From NCBI GenBank assembly GCA_947169245.1, contig CAMVPA010000004.1:1-64000 (forward strand): a DNA stretch of 64,000 nt, in the 5' to 3' direction. Positions 45,829-55,524 of this stretch are shown piece after piece. The first letter of the stretch is position 1; every line of letters starts with the position of its first letter. The notes beneath the pieces were generated by a model. It saw only the letters and a list, made by a program, of their open reading frames with translations. It made no database searches and was not told the DNA's origin. A program made the translations under genes and the position numbers. Source of the DNA: an uncultured Prevotellaceae bacterium (GTDB lineage: Bacteria > Bacteroidota > Bacteroidia > Bacteroidales > Bacteroidaceae).

Positions 45829-46728
45829 TTACACGAGGTGGCTGATGAGCTCTTCGCGGTCGCCGGGCAGCATGTCGATGACGGGAATCTCGACCATCGT
45901 GTAGCAGCCGGGCTGCAGGCGCATGGAGGCACGGGCAACGTTGACAAGCACCTGACCGGTGAGGGCGGGGTTGTTGATGCTCATGTTGAACTCCAGGCGC
46001 TGGTTCTGCGTCTTGCCGCTGACACCCTTGCGCACGAGGTGTACGCCGTGGCCCATGTCGCGGACGTCGTCGACGCTCTCCACCTGGAACACGTGCGTCT
46101 CGTCGTTGGCGAAGTAGGGGTCGGCCTTGATGGCGGCAGTGACGTCCTCCAGCTTGGCACCGTCCTCAAGCTCCACGTAGACCATGCGGCGATGGATGCC
46201 CTCGCCGAGGGGGATGGTCATCGACAGGGCGTTCTTGACACCGGCCTTCGAGCGCACGCAGACGCTGTGGCCCATCGACATGCCGGGGCCGAAGTTGGTG
46301 TACGAGAGACCCTTCGGAGCGAGGCTCTGCATGAGGGTGCGGACAATGGAGTCAGACCCCGGGTCCCATCCTGCGGCAATGACGCTGACAGTCTTCGTCT
46401 CCTTATTGATAGGCATAAGGGCACTACGATAGTCGAGTATCGAGGTGTGTATGTCGAACGAGTCGACGGTGTTGATGCCCAAGGGCAGAATCTGCTTGGC
46501 GTACTCTTCGCACGAGCGTGTGGGTGTGGCGAGGATGGCTACGTCGACATCCTTCAGTTCGCGGATGTCCTTCACCACCTCATAGGGTGCCAGTTCGGCA
46601 GGCTTGTCGGCAGCGCCGTTGCGGCGCACGATACCTGCCACTTCGAAGTCGGGAGCAGCCTCCAGTGCCTGGAGCGCATACTTTCCAATGTTGCCGTAAC
46701 CTACGACGGCGGCTCTGATTTTCTTCAT
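45829..46728 (-). CDS. ddh: meso-diaminopimelate dehydrogenase
   Basis: IRAAVVGYGNIGKYALQALEAAPDFEVAGIVRR; AAGWDPGSDSIVRTLMQSLAPKGLSYTNFGPGMSMGHS. Confidence 0.92.
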   Translation of the reverse strand: MKKIRAAVVGYGNIGKYALQALEAAPDFEVAGIVRRNGAADKPAELAPYEVVKDIRELKDVDVAILATPTRSCEEYAKQILPLGINTVDSFDIHTSILDYRSALMPINKETKTVSVIAAGWDPGSDSIVRTLMQSLAPKGLSYTNFGPGMSMGHSVCVRSKAGVKNALSMTIPLGEGIHRRMVYVELEDGAKLEDVTAAIKADPYFANDETHVFQVESVDDVRDMGHGVHLVRKGVSGKTQNQRLEFNMSINNPALTGQVLVNVARASMRLQPGCYTMVEIPVIDMLPGDREELISHLV

Positions 46729-46918
46729 TATCTTTTTACCTTTTGTTGGTTATTTCAGAAATTCGGCTGCAAAAGTACACAAAAAGAACGAAACGAGCAA
46801 CAAAATGAAAGAAAAATATCGGTTTTTCTTTTAAGCACTGACATTCTGCCATGTTGTCCGCACAATAAAATGACATCTGGACACGTTATTATCCTGTATA
46901 TACACCAAAAAGAAACTT

Positions 46919-47545
46919 ATGATCGAATACATCAAAGGCGAGCTCACCGAGCTGACCCCGGCCTTGGCAACGATTGAGGCCGCCGGCGTGGGCTACGGAC
47001 TGAACATATCGCTCAACACCTACAGCGCTCTGCAGGGCATCAAGCCATCACCTAACACCCATCACCCAATAGCCAAGCTCTACGTCTACGAGTCCATCCG
47101 CGAAGATGCCCACGTGCTCTACGGCTTCTATCATAAAAAGGAGCGCGAGATGTTCGAGTTGCTCATCACCGTCAGCGGCGTCGGTGCCAACACAGCCCGC
47201 ATGATGCTCTCGGGCATGAGTGTCAGCGAGCTCTGCAACGCCATCTCGACGGGCAACGCCCGCCTCATCCAGGGCATCAAGGGCATCGGCAAGATGACCG
47301 CTCAGCGCATCATCGTCGACCTGAGGGACAAGATTGTGGCCCTGGGCATTGCCGACGAGATACCTGCCGGCGGCAGCGTGGCGGCCCCCGTGAACAACGC
47401 CGTGCGCGACGAGGCCGTGGCCGCCCTTACCATGCTGGGATTCTCGCCCGCCCCGACACAGAAGGTCGTTGTGCAGATTCTTCAGGAGCAGCCCACCCTA
47501 CCCGTTGAGCAGGTGGTGAAGCTGGCGCTGAAGCAGATCAAGTAG
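46919..47545 (+). CDS. ruvA: Holliday junction branch migration protein RuvA, with small in-frame insertion
   Basis: [71 protein letters not shown]. Confidence 0.94.
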   Translation: MIEYIKGELTELTPALATIEAAGVGYGLNISLNTYSALQGIKPSPNTHHPIAKLYVYESIREDAHVLYGFYHKKEREMFELLITVSGVGANTARMMLSGMSVSELCNAISTGNARLIQGIKGIGKMTAQRIIVDLRDKIVALGIADEIPAGGSVAAPVNNAVRDEAVAALTMLGFSPAPTQKVVVQILQEQPTLPVEQVVKLALKQIK

Positions 47546-47699
47546 CCTCACGCGCTCCACAGTCAGACAAACGCCTTGCCATCTCGTTGAGGTCCATCAA
47601 GCACGTATGGAATGGCAGAGGTGCGAAGGAGGAAGGAGGGTCTTGCCTTTATTTTAGGCCGAATTGCGTTAATCTTCCAAAATCGCTTCGCTTTTACAA

Positions 47700-47805
47700 G
47701 CTTTTTTCGTAACTTTGGCTACGCCGAACTTACTCTGCACTCAGAAAAGCTCAAATATTTTTGGCTTTTCCTTCGTTTTTTCGTAACTTTGCAGCCAAAC
47801 ACGAA
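47700..47805 (+). promoter_or_regulatory. Two Bacteroidota-type promoter motifs upstream of GH28 gene
   Basis: TTTTTTCGTAACTTTGGC and TTTTTTCGTAACTTTGCAGCC. Confidence 0.5.
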
Positions 47806-47818
47806 AAAACAGCCACGC

Positions 47819-49234
47819 ATGAAACGTATTGCACTCTTGTTGTTCTGCATAACAGCCCTCGTCAGCAGTCGGGCCGCCAACTACAAACAGTACTACGACG
47901 ACCTGCCCACACCCGTCAAAGCGGTGGAGCCCTTCACGGTTCCTGAACGTACTGTCAGTCTGCCGGCATTCGGCGGTGTGGCGGATGGCGTAACGCTGAA
48001 CACCGAGGCTTTCAGCAAGGCCATTGCAGTGCTGTCGAAGCAAGGCGGCGGCCGCCTCATCGTGCCTGAGGGTGTGTGGCTCACGGGACCCATCGTGCTG
48101 AAGGACAATATCGAACTGCACCTGAACCGCGGCGCCATCATCTACTTCACGCCCGACAAGCGTCTCTACCTGACGCCTGAGGGAAGGTCGAAGCGCGCCA
48201 ACCCCTGCATCAGTGCCTCGAAGTGCCGCAACATTGCCATCACCGGCGAAGGCGTGATTGACGGCAACGGCCAGCAGTGGCGCCCCGTGAAGCGCAGCAA
48301 GATGAGCGACGTGGAGTGGAACCTATATCTCGACATGGGCGGACAGGTGACGGAGAAGGGAGACCTGTGGTATCCGTGGCAGATGAAGAACGGCTATCCC
48401 GACATTGCCACTGACGCCAAGACGCAGGAAAGCATGCGCAACGACCTGTTCCGCATTGAGCAGTGCGAGAACGTGCTGCTGCAGGGTGTGACCTTCCAGA
48501 ACTCGCCACGCTTCCACGTTCATCCCTGCTACTCGCGCAACATCATCATAGACGGCATCACCGTACGCTGTCCGTGGAACGTCCAGAACGGCGACGGCAT
48601 TGACCTGAGCGACTGTCACCAGGCGCTCATCGTGCGCTCGACGGTCGACGTCGGCGACGACGGCATCTGCATGAAGAGCGGTTCGCAGAAGAAGAACTGG
48701 GACGTGTGGGGCTGTCAGGACATCGTGATCGAGGACAACACCGTGTTCCACGCCCACGGCGGCTTCGTGCTGGGCAGTGAGACCATCGGTGGCGTGCGCG
48801 ACATGGTGGTGCGCCACAACCGCTTCCTCGGCACCGACGTGGGCCTGCGCTTCAAGAGCGGCGTTGGCCGCGGCGGCAAGACGGAGCGCATGTTCATCAG
48901 CGACATCATGATGACCGACATCAAGGACGAGGCCATCTCGTTCCAATGTGACTACGTGAACCGTGCTGCCGGAGACAACGGCAAGGAGCCTATCATCACC
49001 GAGGAGATGCGCCGCCTGGCACCACAGTTCCAGGACATCCACATCCAGAACGTCGTCTGCCGAGGCTGCCACACGGGCATCAAGGCCGGCGGTATTCCTG
49101 AGCTGGACTGCGTGAAGGACATCGACATCAGCGACTGCTCCATCGTCTACAACACGACGGCGAAGAACATAGACGAGAGCACCGCCAAACTGCGGCTGAC
49201 GCGCGTCACCCTGACACCGTCGAAGGCACAATAA
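47819..49234 (+). CDS. Glycoside hydrolase family 28 (polygalacturonase-like)
   Basis: MKRIALLLFCITALVSSRA; NGDGIDLSDCHQALIVRSTVDVGDDGICMKSG; start set at 47819. Confidence 0.9.
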   Translation: MKRIALLLFCITALVSSRAANYKQYYDDLPTPVKAVEPFTVPERTVSLPAFGGVADGVTLNTEAFSKAIAVLSKQGGGRLIVPEGVWLTGPIVLKDNIELHLNRGAIIYFTPDKRLYLTPEGRSKRANPCISASKCRNIAITGEGVIDGNGQQWRPVKRSKMSDVEWNLYLDMGGQVTEKGDLWYPWQMKNGYPDIATDAKTQESMRNDLFRIEQCENVLLQGVTFQNSPRFHVHPCYSRNIIIDGITVRCPWNVQNGDGIDLSDCHQALIVRSTVDVGDDGICMKSGSQKKNWDVWGCQDIVIEDNTVFHAHGGFVLGSETIGGVRDMVVRHNRFLGTDVGLRFKSGVGRGGKTERMFISDIMMTDIKDEAISFQCDYVNRAAGDNGKEPIITEEMRRLAPQFQDIHIQNVVCRGCHTGIKAGGIPELDCVKDIDISDCSIVYNTTAKNIDESTAKLRLTRVTLTPSKAQ

Positions 49235-49258
49235 GAAGCGAATAACTAAAAACCAGAT

Positions 49259-52000
49259 ATGGACGACGAAATAAAAGACACCCAACTGCCGGAATCAGCG
49301 GAAAGCCCGGCGACAACGGACACTGGGGAAGCCCACTCCGACTATAAACCTGTCAACCGCTTCGACGCAGCGGTCGTACACCACCTCTCGGGCATGTACC
49401 AGAGCTGGTTTCTGGACTACGCCTCATACGTCATTCTGGAACGTGCCGTACCCAACATCGAGGACGGCTTCAAGCCCGTGCAACGACGCATCATGCACTC
49501 CATGAAACGCATGGACGACGGACGCTACAACAAGGTGGCGAACATCGTGGGACACACCATGCAGTTCCACCCTCACGGCGACGCCAGCATAGGCGACGCC
49601 CTGGTGCAGCTGGGACAGAAAGACCTGCTGATAGACACGCAGGGAAACTGGGGAAACATATTGACGGGCGACCGCGCCGCAGCCCCGCGATACATCGAGG
49701 CACGCCTGTCGAAGTTTGCACTTGACTGTGTCTTCAACCCGAAGACCACGGAGTGGCAGCTCAGCTACGACGGCCGCAACAAGGAGCCCATCTCCCTGCC
49801 CGTGAAGTTCCCACTGCTGCTGGCACAGGGTGCCGAGGGCATTGCCGTGGGATTGTCGTCGAAAATCCTGCCCCACAACTTCTGCGAGATATGCGACGCC
49901 GCTGTCAGCTACCTCCACGACGAGCCCTTCCAGCTCTACCCCGACTTCCAGACGGGCGGCAGCATCGACGTGTCGAAGTACAACGACGGCCAGCGCGGCG
50001 GCGTCCTGAAGGTGAGGGCAAAGATTGAGAAACTCGACCAGAAGACGCTCGTCATACGCGACCTGCCCTACTCCAAGACCGTGGAGAGCCTCATCGAGAG
50101 CATCAAGAAGGCTATTGAGAAAGGTAAGATCAAAGCCAAGCGTGTGGACGACCTGACATCGGCACAGGTAGAGATACAGATACACCTGATGCCCGGCGTG
50201 TCATCGGACAAGACGCTCGACGCCCTCTATGCCTTCACCGACTGCGAGATCAATATCTCGCCGAACTGCTGCGTCATCAGCGACCAGAAACCACAGTTCC
50301 TCACCGTCAGCGACGTGCTGCGCCACAGCGTAGAGCGCACGAAGGACCTGATACGCCAGGAGCTGGAGATACGCAAGGGCGAACTGCTGGAGCAGCTGCA
50401 CTTCTGCTCGCTGGAGAAGATCTTCATCGAGGAGCGCATCTACAAGGACAAGAAGTTCGAGCAGGCGCCAACCATCGACGCCGTCTGCGAACATATTGAC
50501 GAACGGCTGACACCCTACTACCCGCAGATGGTGCGCGAGGTGACGAAGGACGACATCCTGAAACTGCTGGAAATCAAGATGCAGCGCATCCTGAAGTTCA
50601 ACAAGGACAAGGCCGACGAGCTGATGGCACGCATCAAGGCCGAGATTGACGAGATAGACCGCGACCTGGCCAACATGATTGAGGTGACGGCCTCGTGGTT
50701 TATGTTCCTCAAGGACAAGTACGGCAAGGACCACCCGCGCCTGACGGAGATACGCAACTTCGACACCATCGAAGCCACAAAGGTGGCCGAGGCCAACCAG
50801 AAGCTCTACATCAACCGCACGGACGGATTCATCGGCACAGGACTGAAGAAGGACGAGTACGTGTGCAACTGCTCTGACATCGACGACATCATCATCTTCT
50901 ACCGCGACGGCAAGTACAAGGTGGTACGCGTGGCCGAGAAGCTGTTCGTAGGCAAGAACGTGCTCTACCTGCAGGTGTTCAAGAAGAACGACTCACGCAC
51001 CATCTACAACGCTGTCTACCGCGACGGCAAGAAAGGTCCCTGCTTCATCAAGCGCTTCAACGTGACCTCGATGACCCGCGACAAGGAGTATGACCTGACA
51101 CAGGGCACGCCGGGCTCGAAGGTGATGTACTTCACCGCCAACCCCAACGGCGAGGCCGAGATTATCAAGGTGACGCTGGAGCCAAACCCAAAGCTGAAGA
51201 AGATATTCGTGGACAAGGACTTCTCGGAGGTGCTCATCAAGGGACGCGCCTCGAAGGGTAACCTGCTGACGAAGATGCCCGTACATCGCATCGGACTGAA
51301 GAGCCACGGACACTCCACGCTCGGCGGGCGCAAGGTGTGGTACGACCCCGACGTGAACCGTCTGAACTACGACGAGCACGGCCGACTGCTGGGCGAGTTC
51401 TACGACGACGACCAGATTCTCGTGGTGCTCGACAACGGCGACTTCTACCTGACGAGCTTCGACGTGAACAACCACTACGAGGCCAACATCCTGCGTATCG
51501 AGAAGTGGGAGCAGGACAAGGTGTGGAGCGCCGTCCTCTGGGATGCCGACAACCAGGGCTACCCCTACGTGAAGCGATTCCTCATGGAAGCCACGAAGCG
51601 CAAGCAGAACTTCCTGGGCGAGAACCAGCTGTCGAAGCTCATCCTGCTGACCGACCAGGTATACCCGCGCCTGCAGGTTGTCTATGGCGGCAACGACGAG
51701 TTCCGCGGAAGCGAGGAGATAGACGTCGAACAGTTCATCACGGTCAAGGGCTTCAAAGCCAAGGGCAAGCGACTCACCACCTACCAGACGGAGAGCATCA
51801 CCGAGCTGGAGCCGACACGCTTCCCAGAGCCGCCGGAGGAATCTGAAGAGACAGAAGACACAGAGCCGCAGGAAGAACAGGAACTACCTGAAAACCAGGA
51901 GGCACCAGAAGCACTGGACATCCCTGTAATCCCGGAGCCCCCTCTCCCACACGACCTAACAGCCCAACAGACGAGCCTATTCACAGATGAAGACTTTTAG
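49259..52000 (+). CDS. parC: DNA topoisomerase IV subunit A-like (GyrA/ParC family)
   Basis: YASYVILERAVPNIEDGFKPVQRRIMHSMKRMDDGRYNKVANIVGHTMQFHPHGDASIGDALVQLGQ; ORF overlaps next gene by 14 bp. Confidence 0.88.
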   Translation: MDDEIKDTQLPESAESPATTDTGEAHSDYKPVNRFDAAVVHHLSGMYQSWFLDYASYVILERAVPNIEDGFKPVQRRIMHSMKRMDDGRYNKVANIVGHTMQFHPHGDASIGDALVQLGQKDLLIDTQGNWGNILTGDRAAAPRYIEARLSKFALDCVFNPKTTEWQLSYDGRNKEPISLPVKFPLLLAQGAEGIAVGLSSKILPHNFCEICDAAVSYLHDEPFQLYPDFQTGGSIDVSKYNDGQRGGVLKVRAKIEKLDQKTLVIRDLPYSKTVESLIESIKKAIEKGKIKAKRVDDLTSAQVEIQIHLMPGVSSDKTLDALYAFTDCEINISPNCCVISDQKPQFLTVSDVLRHSVERTKDLIRQELEIRKGELLEQLHFCSLEKIFIEERIYKDKKFEQAPTIDAVCEHIDERLTPYYPQMVREVTKDDILKLLEIKMQRILKFNKDKADELMARIKAEIDEIDRDLANMIEVTASWFMFLKDKYGKDHPRLTEIRNFDTIEATKVAEANQKLYINRTDGFIGTGLKKDEYVCNCSDIDDIIIFYRDGKYKVVRVAEKLFVGKNVLYLQVFKKNDSRTIYNAVYRDGKKGPCFIKRFNVTSMTRDKEYDLTQGTPGSKVMYFTANPNGEAEIIKVTLEPNPKLKKIFVDKDFSEVLIKGRASKGNLLTKMPVHRIGLKSHGHSTLGGRKVWYDPDVNRLNYDEHGRLLGEFYDDDQILVVLDNGDFYLTSFDVNNHYEANILRIEKWEQDKVWSAVLWDADNQGYPYVKRFLMEATKRKQNFLGENQLSKLILLTDQVYPRLQVVYGGNDEFRGSEEIDVEQFITVKGFKAKGKRLTTYQTESITELEPTRFPEPPEESEETEDTEPQEEQELPENQEAPEALDIPVIPEPPLPHDLTAQQTSLFTDEDF

Positions 52001-52766
52001 CATAGCACTACTGCTGACAGCAGCCACTACACTGAGCGCCCAGACGGTGAACACATCGGTCTGGCAGATTGGTGCGGGACCTACATACATCCTCGACACC
52101 TTCCTGTCGCAGGAGAAATTCAGCGGCTCGGGCCTGACGCTGCTGAACACCACGGAACGGCAGCGCGACGACAAGCGATGGTGTACCATCATGGAGCATG
52201 AGCTGAACATGGCCACGGCCGACGACCGATCAGGCAAACGAGAAGAACTACAAGCCAGTTATACCGCCTTCGGAGGTGCCCTGCACAACTGGCAGCATGG
52301 CAAGCTGCAGCTTCAGGCCGGCGCTGTTGCAGCGCTCGATCTGGGTGTCATCTACAACACCAGCAACAGCAACAACCCCGCTCAGGGCCGGTTCTCGCTG
52401 CAACTCATGCCGACAGGCACAGCAGCCTACAACCTGAAACTGTGGCGCCGGCCGCTCAAGCTGCGCTACGAAGTACAACTGCCGTTAGCCGGTGTGATGT
52501 TCAGCCCCAACTACGGACAGTCGTACTACGAGATTTTCTCCTTAGGCGACTACGACAACAACATCGTACAGACGACCTTCGTCACGGCTCCCAACATGCG
52601 TCAACAGCTGTCGGCCGATTACCTCGTCGGCAAGAATCTGACACTGAGGCTAGGCTATCTGGGACACTACCAGCAGGCAAAAGTTAACAACTTGAAGTCG
52701 CACATCTACAACCATCGACTGATGATTGGTATCGTGCGCCGATTCTCTATCATACCACGCCCATGA
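51987..52766 (+). CDS. DUF3316-like secreted protein
   Basis: Signal peptide MKTFSIALLLTAATTLSAQ; GAGPTYILDTFLSQEKFSGSGLTLLN. Confidence 0.6.
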   Translation: MKTFSIALLLTAATTLSAQTVNTSVWQIGAGPTYILDTFLSQEKFSGSGLTLLNTTERQRDDKRWCTIMEHELNMATADDRSGKREELQASYTAFGGALHNWQHGKLQLQAGAVAALDLGVIYNTSNSNNPAQGRFSLQLMPTGTAAYNLKLWRRPLKLRYEVQLPLAGVMFSPNYGQSYYEIFSLGDYDNNIVQTTFVTAPNMRQQLSADYLVGKNLTLRLGYLGHYQQAKVNNLKSHIYNHRLMIGIVRRFSIIPRP

Positions 52767-53821
52767 ACACCACCATACAAGCAAGACACCGACTACCACA
52801 CTGGTTGAGCTGCGCTGTCCACTCGCTCTGCTGCGGCATTGCTGCAGCGCTACTCCTCACTGCCTGCGTCGACGAAGACGATTACCCCGACACACCGCAG
52901 GGCAACTTCGAGGCACTCTGGCAGATCATCGACCAGCACTACTGCTTCCTTGACTACAAACAGCACGAGATAGGATTGGACTGGCAGCAAGTTTATAATA
53001 AATATAAGGTACGCGTGAACAACGACATGAGCAACTACCAGCTCTTCGAGGTGCTCGCCGACATGCTCTCGGAACTGCGCGACGGCCATGTCAACATGAC
53101 GGCAGCTCACGACTATGCACGCAACTGGTCGTGGTTTGAGGACTATCCCACCAACTACAGCGACTCGCTGGAGCGCATCTATATGGGCCGCGACTACAAG
53201 ATTGCGGCAGGAGTGGACTACCGCATACTCGATGACAACATAGGCTACATACGCTATGAGTCGTTCCAGCAGGGCGTCGGCGAAGGCAACATGAACGAAA
53301 TGCTGACAGAACTGCTCACCTGCACGGGCATTATCATCGACATCAGAAACAACGGTGGCGGCGACCTGACCAACGCCAATAGCTTTGCTGCACGTTTTGC
53401 CAACGAGAAGACACTCGTAGGCTACATACAACACAAGACGGGCAAGGGACACAGTGACTTCTCGGAAATGAAACCCCGATACCTGGAACCGTCGAACCAG
53501 CTACGCTGGCAAAAGCCCATCTGCGTGCTCACCAACCGCCATGTCTATTCCGCTGCCAACGAGTTCACGCTCTACATGAAGTCGTTGCCTAACGTCAAAC
53601 TGGTGGGCGACCATACTGGCGGCGGCTCGGGCATGCCCTTCAGCTCGTCGCTGCCTAACGGCTGGTCGGTGCGCTTCTCGGCCGTACCGATGTACGACAC
53701 GCAGCGCAATCCAACAGAATTCGGCATTGAGCCCGACTATCGGGTCGACATGACTGAAGAGGACTTCAGGAGAGGAAAGGATACGATTATCGAGTTTGCG
53801 CGCCAGTTGTTAACAAAATAA
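52763..53821 (+). CDS. S41 family peptidase
   Basis: NIGYIRYESFQQGVG...CTGIIIDIRNNGGGDLTNA; CVLTNRHVYSAANEFTLYMKSLPNVKLVGDHTGGGSGMP. Confidence 0.88.
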   Translation: MNTTIQARHRLPHWLSCAVHSLCCGIAAALLLTACVDEDDYPDTPQGNFEALWQIIDQHYCFLDYKQHEIGLDWQQVYNKYKVRVNNDMSNYQLFEVLADMLSELRDGHVNMTAAHDYARNWSWFEDYPTNYSDSLERIYMGRDYKIAAGVDYRILDDNIGYIRYESFQQGVGEGNMNEMLTELLTCTGIIIDIRNNGGGDLTNANSFAARFANEKTLVGYIQHKTGKGHSDFSEMKPRYLEPSNQLRWQKPICVLTNRHVYSAANEFTLYMKSLPNVKLVGDHTGGGSGMPFSSSLPNGWSVRFSAVPMYDTQRNPTEFGIEPDYRVDMTEEDFRRGKDTIIEFARQLLTK

Positions 53822-53919
53822 AAAAACGTACTGCGTGAGCAAAAATTTCTCATTTCTTATCACTCATTTCTCATTTTTTTAGTACCTTTGCACCCGCAAA
53901 TGACAACAGAGCCTGTTTT

Positions 53920-54001
53920 GCGCCTGTGGCGGAATTGGTAGACGCGCTAGACTTAGGATCTAGTTTCTTCCGAAGTGCAGGTTCGAGTCCTGTCAGGCGC
54001 A
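53920..54001 (+). tRNA. tRNA-Leu (anticodon TAG)
   Basis: GCGCCTG/CAGGCGC acceptor, GGCGGAATTGGTAGACGC D-arm, CTAGA-CTTAGGA-TCTAG anticodon arm, GGTTCGAGTCC T-arm. Confidence 0.95.
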
Positions 54002-54010
54002 CAAAGACAA

Positions 54011-54084
54011 GTCGGCATAGCTCAGCTGGTTAGAGTATCACCTTGACATGGTGGGGGTCCTTGGTTCGAATCCAAGTGTCGACA
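54011..54084 (+). tRNA. tRNA-Val (anticodon GAC)
   Basis: GTCGGCA/TGTCGAC acceptor, TAGCTCAGCTGGTTAGAGTA, TCACC-TTGACAT-GGTGG, TTGGTTCGAATCCAA. Confidence 0.93.
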
Positions 54085-54088
54085 CAAA

Positions 54089-54120
54089 GAAAAGCGAAGT
54101 CCTCGGACTTCGCTTTTTCG
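54089..54120 (+). terminator. Terminator after tRNA pair
   Basis: AAAGCGAAGTCCTCGGACTTCGCTTTTTCG. Confidence 0.85.
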
Positions 54121-54139
54121 TTGTCGACTCACTCTCTGC

Positions 54140-54613
54140 TTACTCGCGACGCTCCGTAGAATAGCGCACGGTGACCGTGGGCGAGTAAGTGTTCAACAAT
54201 GTCAGCAGGACGGTGCCTTTGTCGTTCTGGAACGTGGCCTCCTTGTGCAGGTCGCCATGCTTACCCATGTTAGGCCAGCCAAACTCCTTCTCGAAACTGT
54301 CGTGCAGCGACTGCCACAAGTTGGAAGTCGAGTCATTGTACGTAGCCGTGTAGTTCTCCAGAATGTCGAGGATCGTGTCGTTCTGATGATAGACAGCCAC
54401 GGTGAAATTATGAGCCAGGGTGTCGGTCAGCACGTAGCGGTCATCATACTGCGTGGTGTCCAACCAGAGGTTCGGCAGCTTCTGCTGCAGAGAGTCAACC
54501 ATCGACTTAGCCGACATGCCCATAGTCATGCCGCGATAGTCAATATACCCGCGCTCACTTGAGCAAGCGCACATCAGACACAGAGCCGTAAAGGCCATCA
54601 TGAGTTTCTTCAT
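54140..54613 (-). CDS. Small lipoprotein-like hypothetical protein
   Basis: MKKLMMAFTALCLMCACSSERGYIDYRG lipobox; 157 aa. Confidence 0.65.
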   Translation of the reverse strand: MKKLMMAFTALCLMCACSSERGYIDYRGMTMGMSAKSMVDSLQQKLPNLWLDTTQYDDRYVLTDTLAHNFTVAVYHQNDTILDILENYTATYNDSTSNLWQSLHDSFEKEFGWPNMGKHGDLHKEATFQNDKGTVLLTLLNTYSPTVTVRYSTERRE

Positions 54614-54761
54614 AACAATTACAGTTTAGGTGGGCACTATACCCGCTGCAAAGTTACAAAAAACTCGTTAACCAGCAAGCGTTTTTCAGAACATTAACGT
54701 ATCGCCGCATGGAAAGTTGAAGAAAATTGTGTATCTTTGCAGCCAAAAGAATGACTACGTC

Positions 54762-55520
54762 ATGAAAAGGACTACATTGCTACTAACAGGACTGCTGATG
54801 GCCATTGCCATGCAGGCCGCTACCGCAACTGATACTATTACTGTACGCATCAAAGGCATGCGCTGTGAGGAATGTGCACACAAAGTGAACACAGTGCTGC
54901 ACAAGTTGAATGGCGTGAAAAGCATTGACTACAACTTGGAACGACGCACGGCAACCATTGCCTACGACAAGGTACTGACGTGTCGCGACACCATCGAGGC
55001 ACGGCTGGCTGCCACCGGCCGCTACAAGGCATCGGCCTATAGTAAGGACGAGGTGATACGCCGTGGCATGGGACTGCAGATGAGCGACATGCACTGTCAG
55101 AAGTGTGCCGACCGCATCACGAAACGACTGGAGCAGATAGAGGGCGTCGACAGTCTTGCACCAAAGGTGGACAAGCAATACGTCTTCGTGCGCTACGACG
55201 CCAACCGTACCAACAAGGACATCATCCGCCAGGCACTGGCAGACCTGGGCTTTACCCCAGTGAACTACTACACGAGCACGGACATCAGCTTTGCCTACTT
55301 CCTGATTCCAAAGGAGGCGGCCAACGACGAGACCATTGATACAGTCCTTGCGCTGGACGGTGTCGACGATGCCAACGTCAACGCGAAACGCGGATCGCTG
55401 GCCATCACCTACATCAACACCGAGACAAGCACGGAGAAGCTGCAGGAACAGCTGAAGGCCGAAGGCATCGATGCTACCCTGCCGCCTGCCCACGAGTGTA
55501 AGGAAGAGAAACAACAGTAA
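54762..55520 (+). CDS. Secreted multi-HMA (heavy-metal-associated) domain protein
   Basis: Signal peptide, then GMRCEECAHKVNTVLHKLNGVKSIDYN and DMHCQKCADRITKRLEQIEGVDSL; a third HMA-like fold region without CxxC; start set at 54762. Confidence 0.85.
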   Translation: MKRTTLLLTGLLMAIAMQAATATDTITVRIKGMRCEECAHKVNTVLHKLNGVKSIDYNLERRTATIAYDKVLTCRDTIEARLAATGRYKASAYSKDEVIRRGMGLQMSDMHCQKCADRITKRLEQIEGVDSLAPKVDKQYVFVRYDANRTNKDIIRQALADLGFTPVNYYTSTDISFAYFLIPKEAANDETIDTVLALDGVDDANVNAKRGSLAITYINTETSTEKLQEQLKAEGIDATLPPAHECKEEKQQ

Positions 55521-55524
55521 GCCT

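Noticed and set aside
45838-46977. 379-aa plus-strand ORF opposite ddh
   Set aside because: Shadow ORF running into the ruvA start; ddh is clearly the real gene.
48323-50734. Minus-strand ORFs (320, 253 and 177 aa) opposite GH28 and parC
   Set aside because: Shadow ORFs; plus-strand genes carry unmistakable family motifs.
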